From Platerodrilus igneus (taxonomy: Eukaryota > Arthropoda > Insecta > Coleoptera > Lycidae): a stretch of 64,000 bases of DNA. The stretch lies in the NCBI GenBank assembly GCA_036346225.1, contig JARFIW010001257.1, positions 960,001 through 1,024,000 of the forward strand, given 5' to 3'. Below the pieces are notes generated by a model, which was given only the letters and a program-made list of their open reading frames with translations, was not told the origin of the DNA and made no database searches. The position numbers were made by a program, and so were the translations under genes. Below are positions 59,769 to 64,000 of the stretch, piece after piece; positions within the stretch are counted from its first letter, which is position 1, and each line of letters opens with the position of its first letter.

Positions 59769-62018
59769 ATTTGATAAGTGTCCTTAGTTAATATGGGTAC
59801 GTTGATTCTGAATGTGAATTTGGTTTGAGCCCATCACGTCAAGATTTTTCACAAAATTAAAAAATCCTTGTGAGATATTTTGTACTAGGGCAAAGAGGTA
59901 CCTTTACGATATTTCCTAAATTGCATTAAAATTATTTCTTTAAAATACTTGATACATCCATAGAAAATATTTTAGTATAATATTATGTTTATTTCATTTC
60001 AATGACAACACTGTTTCATTTCCGCATCTGTCAACGTCAACTTGATGGCATCGGCAGTTGTTTACGAGATAGCTAGTTAGCGTCAGTTGTTTGTAGCATC
60101 GAGTTGTGTTTTGTTTTCTGAGTATTTAGTACGTCATAATGTCATCAAGAAAGTGCAAAAACAGTCCTGATATATTTGGTTACGTGTGTGGTGATTTAAC
60201 GATAGCAAAGCATCAACGAAATATAACAGAATTTATTAAAAAAGCTTATCACGCTTACTTAGGTGTAAAGCTTGGTGATCAGGACAAACCTTGGGTTCCA
60301 CACAAAGTGTGCTTTCATTGTGTCGAGCTACTGAGAAAATGGACAAAAGGCACACGTAGCTTTTCACCCTTTGGCATTCCTATGGTATGGAGGGAACAAA
60401 AAAAAAACAATGGAGACGACTGTTACTTTTACTCCTGCGATGTCAAGGGTTTCAATTCGAAAAATAAACATTCTATTCAGTACCCTGATTTACCGTCTGC
60501 TAAATAACCTGTACCTCATGCACCAGGAATTCCCATTCCTCCACCTTTTTTCTTCACACCATCCAACAGCAATCATCAGATGAAAGTTCAAACGAAAAAA
60601 CCGATGAAGACGAATTGAATCCTGATATAGACCAACCTCAACAGTTTATCCAAACTGAACTAAATGACTTAGTCAGAGACTTGGGCCTATCGAAGGATGC
60701 AGCACAAATCTTAGGATCACGACTGAAAGACAAAAATCTGTTGGCTCCAGGAACCACATTTTCGTGGTATAGGCATCGTGAAAAAGAATTTGCGGAATAT
60801 TTCTCTCAAGAGGGTTCACTGATGTATTGTAATAATATTCTTGTTTTAGTCATGAAACTGGGAGCTGACAATTACGATTCCACATCATGGAGGTTATTTA
60901 TTGATTCTTCTAAGAGAAGTCTGTAGGGTGTCTTGTAGTACAATGGTAATACTTATGCCTCGGTGCCTGTTGCTAACTCCGTGCATCTCAGAGAAACGTA
61001 TGAGAATCTTGAGCTGTTGCTAAATATAATAAAGTATAGCGAATATTTTCGGCAACTCTGTGGATACCTCAAAATAATGTCCATTCTTTTGGGTCAGCAT
61101 CTGGATTCACAAAGTATCCACGTTTTTTTGTGCGAGTGGGTTACGTTAAGAAAGAATGGCCACTCAGAGAAAGACTTGTACCAAGACAAAAAAATGTGCT
61201 GCGTGATGCATTAGTTGACCCAAAATCAGTTCTTTTGTCTTCCCTTCACATAAAGTTAGGATTGATGAAACAGTTTGTCAAAGCTTTAAATAAACAGACT
61301 GCTTTAAATATCTGTGCCACAAATTTCCTGCACTTTTTGAAGCTAAACTTCAAGAAGGAATTTTTGTAGGCCCTAAAATTCGAACAGATTGTTCCAGAAT
61401 ACAATGACCCAGGTTGAATCTGATGCATGGAGTTCTTTCGTAGAAGTCATAGACGCGTCCTTGGAAACACCAAACTACAAAGAAATTGTAGCCAACATGG
61501 TCGAAAATTATAAAAAACTGGGATGCAATATGAGCGTAAAACTTCATTTTCTGAATTCCCACGTTGACTCTTTTCCCGAAAATCTTAGAGCTGTCAGTAA
61601 GGAACAGGGAGAGAGGTTCCATCAAGACATAAAGGAGATGGAGAGACGTTACCAAGGAAGATGGGTTATTAGAATGATGGCTGATTACTGCTGGACCTTG
61701 AAGAGGGAATCGCTCACAAAAATCCACAAAAAGAAAACTACAAAATGCAGTTTTGAGGGAAAAGAGAACGATTTTATTCAAAAGAACCAACGATTGTCTA
61801 ACGTAGATTATACTGCATTGTTTTTTTAATGAACAATTCAATGTAATTTCAGTGTAATTTTCTATTAAATATAGTTTCAATAAATATTTTCTCAATATTT
61901 TTGGCAGTTTCTATGAAAAGTTTCAAACACACTTTTCCTGAAAACTTGACGTGCAGGAAAAAACTGAGCCCAGATTCGTGGTCAGCACACCCCATTTACT
62001 ATAGGACACCTATTAAAC
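59769..62018 (+). mobile_element. Inverted-repeat element (2,250 bp) carrying an uncharacterised protein gene
   Basis: The left end (59,769 on) and right end (to 62,018) form imperfect inverted repeats of about 85-95 bp: TTTGATAAGTGTCCT / TTTAATAGGTGTCCT, then TAGT, GAATGTG / GAATCTG, and CACGTCAAG in the same order and spacing. A TTGA candidate target duplication flanks both ends (59,765-59,768 and 62,019-62,022). The flanks are two halves of a decayed gypsy element. This structure suggests a DNA transposon whose single gene is at 60,139-61,829. Confidence 0.65.
60139..61829 (+). pseudogene. Uncharacterised element-borne protein, broken
   Basis: Reads over several frames as one protein of about 550 residues. 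N-terminus MSSRKCKNSPDIFGYVCGDL with Cys pairs (YVCGD, KVCFHCVELL) suggests a zinc-binding fold. The middle has TELNDLVRDLGLSKDAAQ, VANSVHLRETYENLELLL and FLCEW. The C-terminus has VKLHFLNSHVDSFPEN, GERFHQDIKEMERRYQGRW and MADYCWTLKRE. I recognise this as a recurrent, unnamed protein family in arthropod gene sets. Breaks: TAA at 60,505, a shift at the T6 run near 60,547, stops at 60,924 and 60,936, and shifts near 61,130 and 61,375. It might be a transposase, but no standard DDE motif is proven. Confidence 0.7.
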
Positions 62019-62022
62019 TTGA

Positions 62023-62830
62023 AACACTTTATCACGAAAAACATCATCTTCTGCAGTTTCCAATAATTCTGTCTTTCTCTAAAAACGCTACAACATCACT
62101 TCTAACTTCACCAGGACACTTAATACATAAATTCTTATCTTCTTCCCCTTTTATCTACTTCTCAAATTGATTCAAATTCATACAATCTCTTTGTACCTTT
62201 ATATGGACTTCTTTGTCCCATTTAATCCTTTCATCTCCCATAATTATCACCTTATTTTCAGTATTATACCTTTCATCTTACTTATAAAATCCATTCGCAG
62301 AATGGCATCAACTCTTAATCCTGGCACTATTAAAAACTCTTGCTCAACTTTCATCTTTCTCAACTTAACTTTCAGAATTATGATACTCTTTATAACTGCA
62401 AACTTCTTATTATTCGGCGACACTAAATTATTTCTTTTAATAGGGATAACTTTCTGCATTAATTCCTCTGAATTATCTTTAATGAAACCTTCACTTACTA
62501 ATGTTGCTTCAGCTCCTGTATCTACCACTAATTTTATCTCTTTTCCCTCTACTTGCAATTTTATTATAGGTAGTAAATCATTTTTTGATTAACTTTTCAT
62601 CATTTTCCAACTCAAATTTTGTAAATTCACGTACATGTTCATATTTATTAATTCCTATATTTTCGTCGCTTGATTTGTCTGCATCTAAAAATCTTGCCTA
62701 CTCGACGTTCCAGGTTGATTAACTATTTCGTTGTTACTATTCAAGCTATTTCGCTGTGTGTTTGCCATATTTTCCTTTCCTTGGGTAACGGTTGGATAAA
62801 TTTTGGAGTAATGAAAATTGTTGGACACAT
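62023..62830 (-). pseudogene. pol: Ty3/gypsy fragment with aspartic protease
   Basis: ORF 62247-62558 is a clear retropepsin: KLVVDTGAEATLVSEGF holds the DTG active site (DTGA), and AILRMDFI corresponds to the conserved ILGMDFL motif with Gly changed to Arg. Upstream (62,560-62,830) is a poorly readable Gag tail; downstream (62,240-62,023) CIKCPGEVRSDVV is readable before the 2,250-bp insertion. It would process Gag-Pol. The fragment lacks the rest of pol in readable form. Confidence 0.75.
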
Positions 62831-63907
62831 CAAGTGAAGATTTTATTTAATTTGATAATATTTTATTAAAAAGGTTTTTGTGGGTTCCAACATAAGTTCA
62901 ACGTTATAATATGATTTTTTTTTGTATGCATCGCCAATGTGTGTAGATTGGTCGATATACGGTGTTGCCTTGTTCTGGTAAGAACATTCAAGTTTTTTTG
63001 GTTCATCTTTATGCACGTGAGTAATTTTAACCTTAAAGTATATTGGATTTACTTAGAAATCTCAAGTTAGATGAAAGGCTGATATTTTATTTTAGTGTTG
63101 TTATCTTGAAGTGGGTTTTGTAAAAACATCCCATTTTTGTTTTAATAACTTTACAAAAACTTTTAAAAATGGCAGTATTGTTGCCTTGAATATTTATCCT
63201 TTAAGGAAACAATTTTTAGCTTCACTAAGAATTTTATTGAAACTTCATGTCAAAATATCTACAGTTTTTAGGTACCATTACCACATAGTATTTTCAAATT
63301 ACATTAAAAGTATTTTTGCCTATTATTGAGGTCATGTACTTTAAGCTTAAGACATGATAAATCCTTGAAGGACAAAATGTTAAAGTTTATTCTTTGTCTG
63401 AATGGTACAATTTAGTAACACTTAAAAGAAATATTTTTTATTCTTAATTGTAAAGTCTATCGTAGTACTACTCAAGACTATTTTTAATTTCAAAGTGTAA
63501 AATTATAAAGATAACGAAAATCTCAGAGTTATGACATGTTGAGATACTGAAAGTCTAATGAAGTTTATGTTATTGAAGAAAAAACACTATTAGTTTCCTT
63601 TCACATAACCTTTTTATTATGATTGTAAATATTTCCACTGAAACAAGATAAACAAATGTAAGTGAATAAAATTTCATTTTTTTTGCTTGATTCTTTTATT
63701 ATTAAAAATTTAAAGAATGAAATTTCTTGATTCTTATTAAGCAAATGATTAATCCTGTCTAATGTCAACAATGTCTTTGTTGTGCATTTGTTTGTTTACA
63801 GGATAGACCAAGACATCTGTAATACATCTGGTAAATGGTATTTTGGTAAGTGTTTTGCAAGGTCGATATTTAGGTTTTGTAATTGCTTAAGCGGTATAGA
63901 CTTTCAG
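62831..63907. repeat. Non-coding, including repeat family III copy 2 (63,290-63,890)
   Basis: From about 63,290 this parallels 50,760-51,420 block by block (see copy 1). 62,831-63,290 shows no recognised feature; ORF 63111-63329 has no supporting signal. Confidence 0.55.
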
Positions 63908-64000
63908 GCGTCGCCGTGGATCAATGTAGTAAGCGTAAAACTACGGATCCCAAGGTCCCGGGTTCGAATCCCGACACGGCCGGCTGCATGAAAAATGACA
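63908..64000 (+). mobile_element. Head of a second tRNA-derived SINE, cut by the window end
   Basis: Shares CCAAGGTCCCGGGTTC, then AATCCCGACACGG and TGAAAAATG with the SINE at 39,054. Box B (GGTTCGAATCC) is perfect; box A is degenerate. A GCCGTG/CACGGC acceptor-like pairing is present. Too imperfect in the D and anticodon arms for a working tRNA. Confidence 0.7.

Noticed and set aside
60139..60507. A host zinc-finger gene with its own first exon
   Set aside because: The protein continues through frame breaks without introns to 61,829 and is enclosed by inverted repeats that split a gypsy element, so an element gene is more likely.
63908..63990. A functional tRNA gene at the window end
   Set aside because: Degenerate box A and no proper D or anticodon arm; it shares SINE flanks with the copy at 39 kb.

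Overview
The window looks like eukaryotic, AT-rich, repeat-dominated DNA, most likely from an arthropod and probably an insect. The evidence is the mix of element families: Ty3/gypsy, an errantivirus-like element with an env remnant, BEL/Pao, a mariner-like element with giant inverted repeats, a LINE with a dinucleotide tail, a tRNA-headed SINE, and Penelope-like repeats carrying hammerhead ribozymes. No host protein-coding gene, intact rRNA or credible functional tRNA was found. Almost every recognisable ORF belongs to a mobile element, and nearly all are broken by stops or frameshifts.

Layout. 1-1.9 kb: one copy of a 2-kb repeat whose partner lies at 55.0-57.1 kb. 2.1-6.1 kb: 5'-truncated errantivirus-like element on the minus strand (pol end, integrase, env, one LTR). 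6.4-10.9 kb: two copies of a second repeat family (third copy at 57.1-58.9 kb) flanking two LINE 3' fragments. 11.3-25.2 kb: an old minus-strand Ty3/gypsy element split by two nested insertions, a 9,027-bp Ty3 element (12,141-21,167) with 1.7-kb LTRs, an AGCC target duplication and an exact tRNA-Lys primer-binding site, and a 1.5-kb element bounded by (TA)n. 25.5-28.0 kb: decayed BEL/Pao pol on the plus strand. 28.5-37.1 kb: an LTR element with 2.2-kb LTRs that carries gag but no recognisable pol, and has an array of small hairpins in its non-coding body. 39.05-39.36 kb: a SINE with a clear target duplication. 41.3-52.4 kb: (TA)n-bounded elements, a decayed copy of an uncharacterised element gene, and three Penelope/retrozyme-like units, two of which have complete-looking hammerhead ribozymes. 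52.4-54.9 kb: a mariner-like element with roughly 670-bp inverted arms. 58.9-62.8 kb: a decayed gypsy split by a 2,250-bp inverted-repeat element carrying an uncharacterised arthropod protein family. 63.9 kb to the end: the head of a second SINE.

Two themes stand out. First, (TA)n microsatellites mark the edges of many elements here: a LINE tail, Penelope-like units, mariner, and a family whose ends read TTGCTRTGATAW next to (TA)n. Second, nested insertion gives relative ages: old gypsy first, then the 9-kb Ty3 and the (TA)n element. Coordinates of repeat boundaries are by eye and approximate unless a target duplication or LTR end fixes them.
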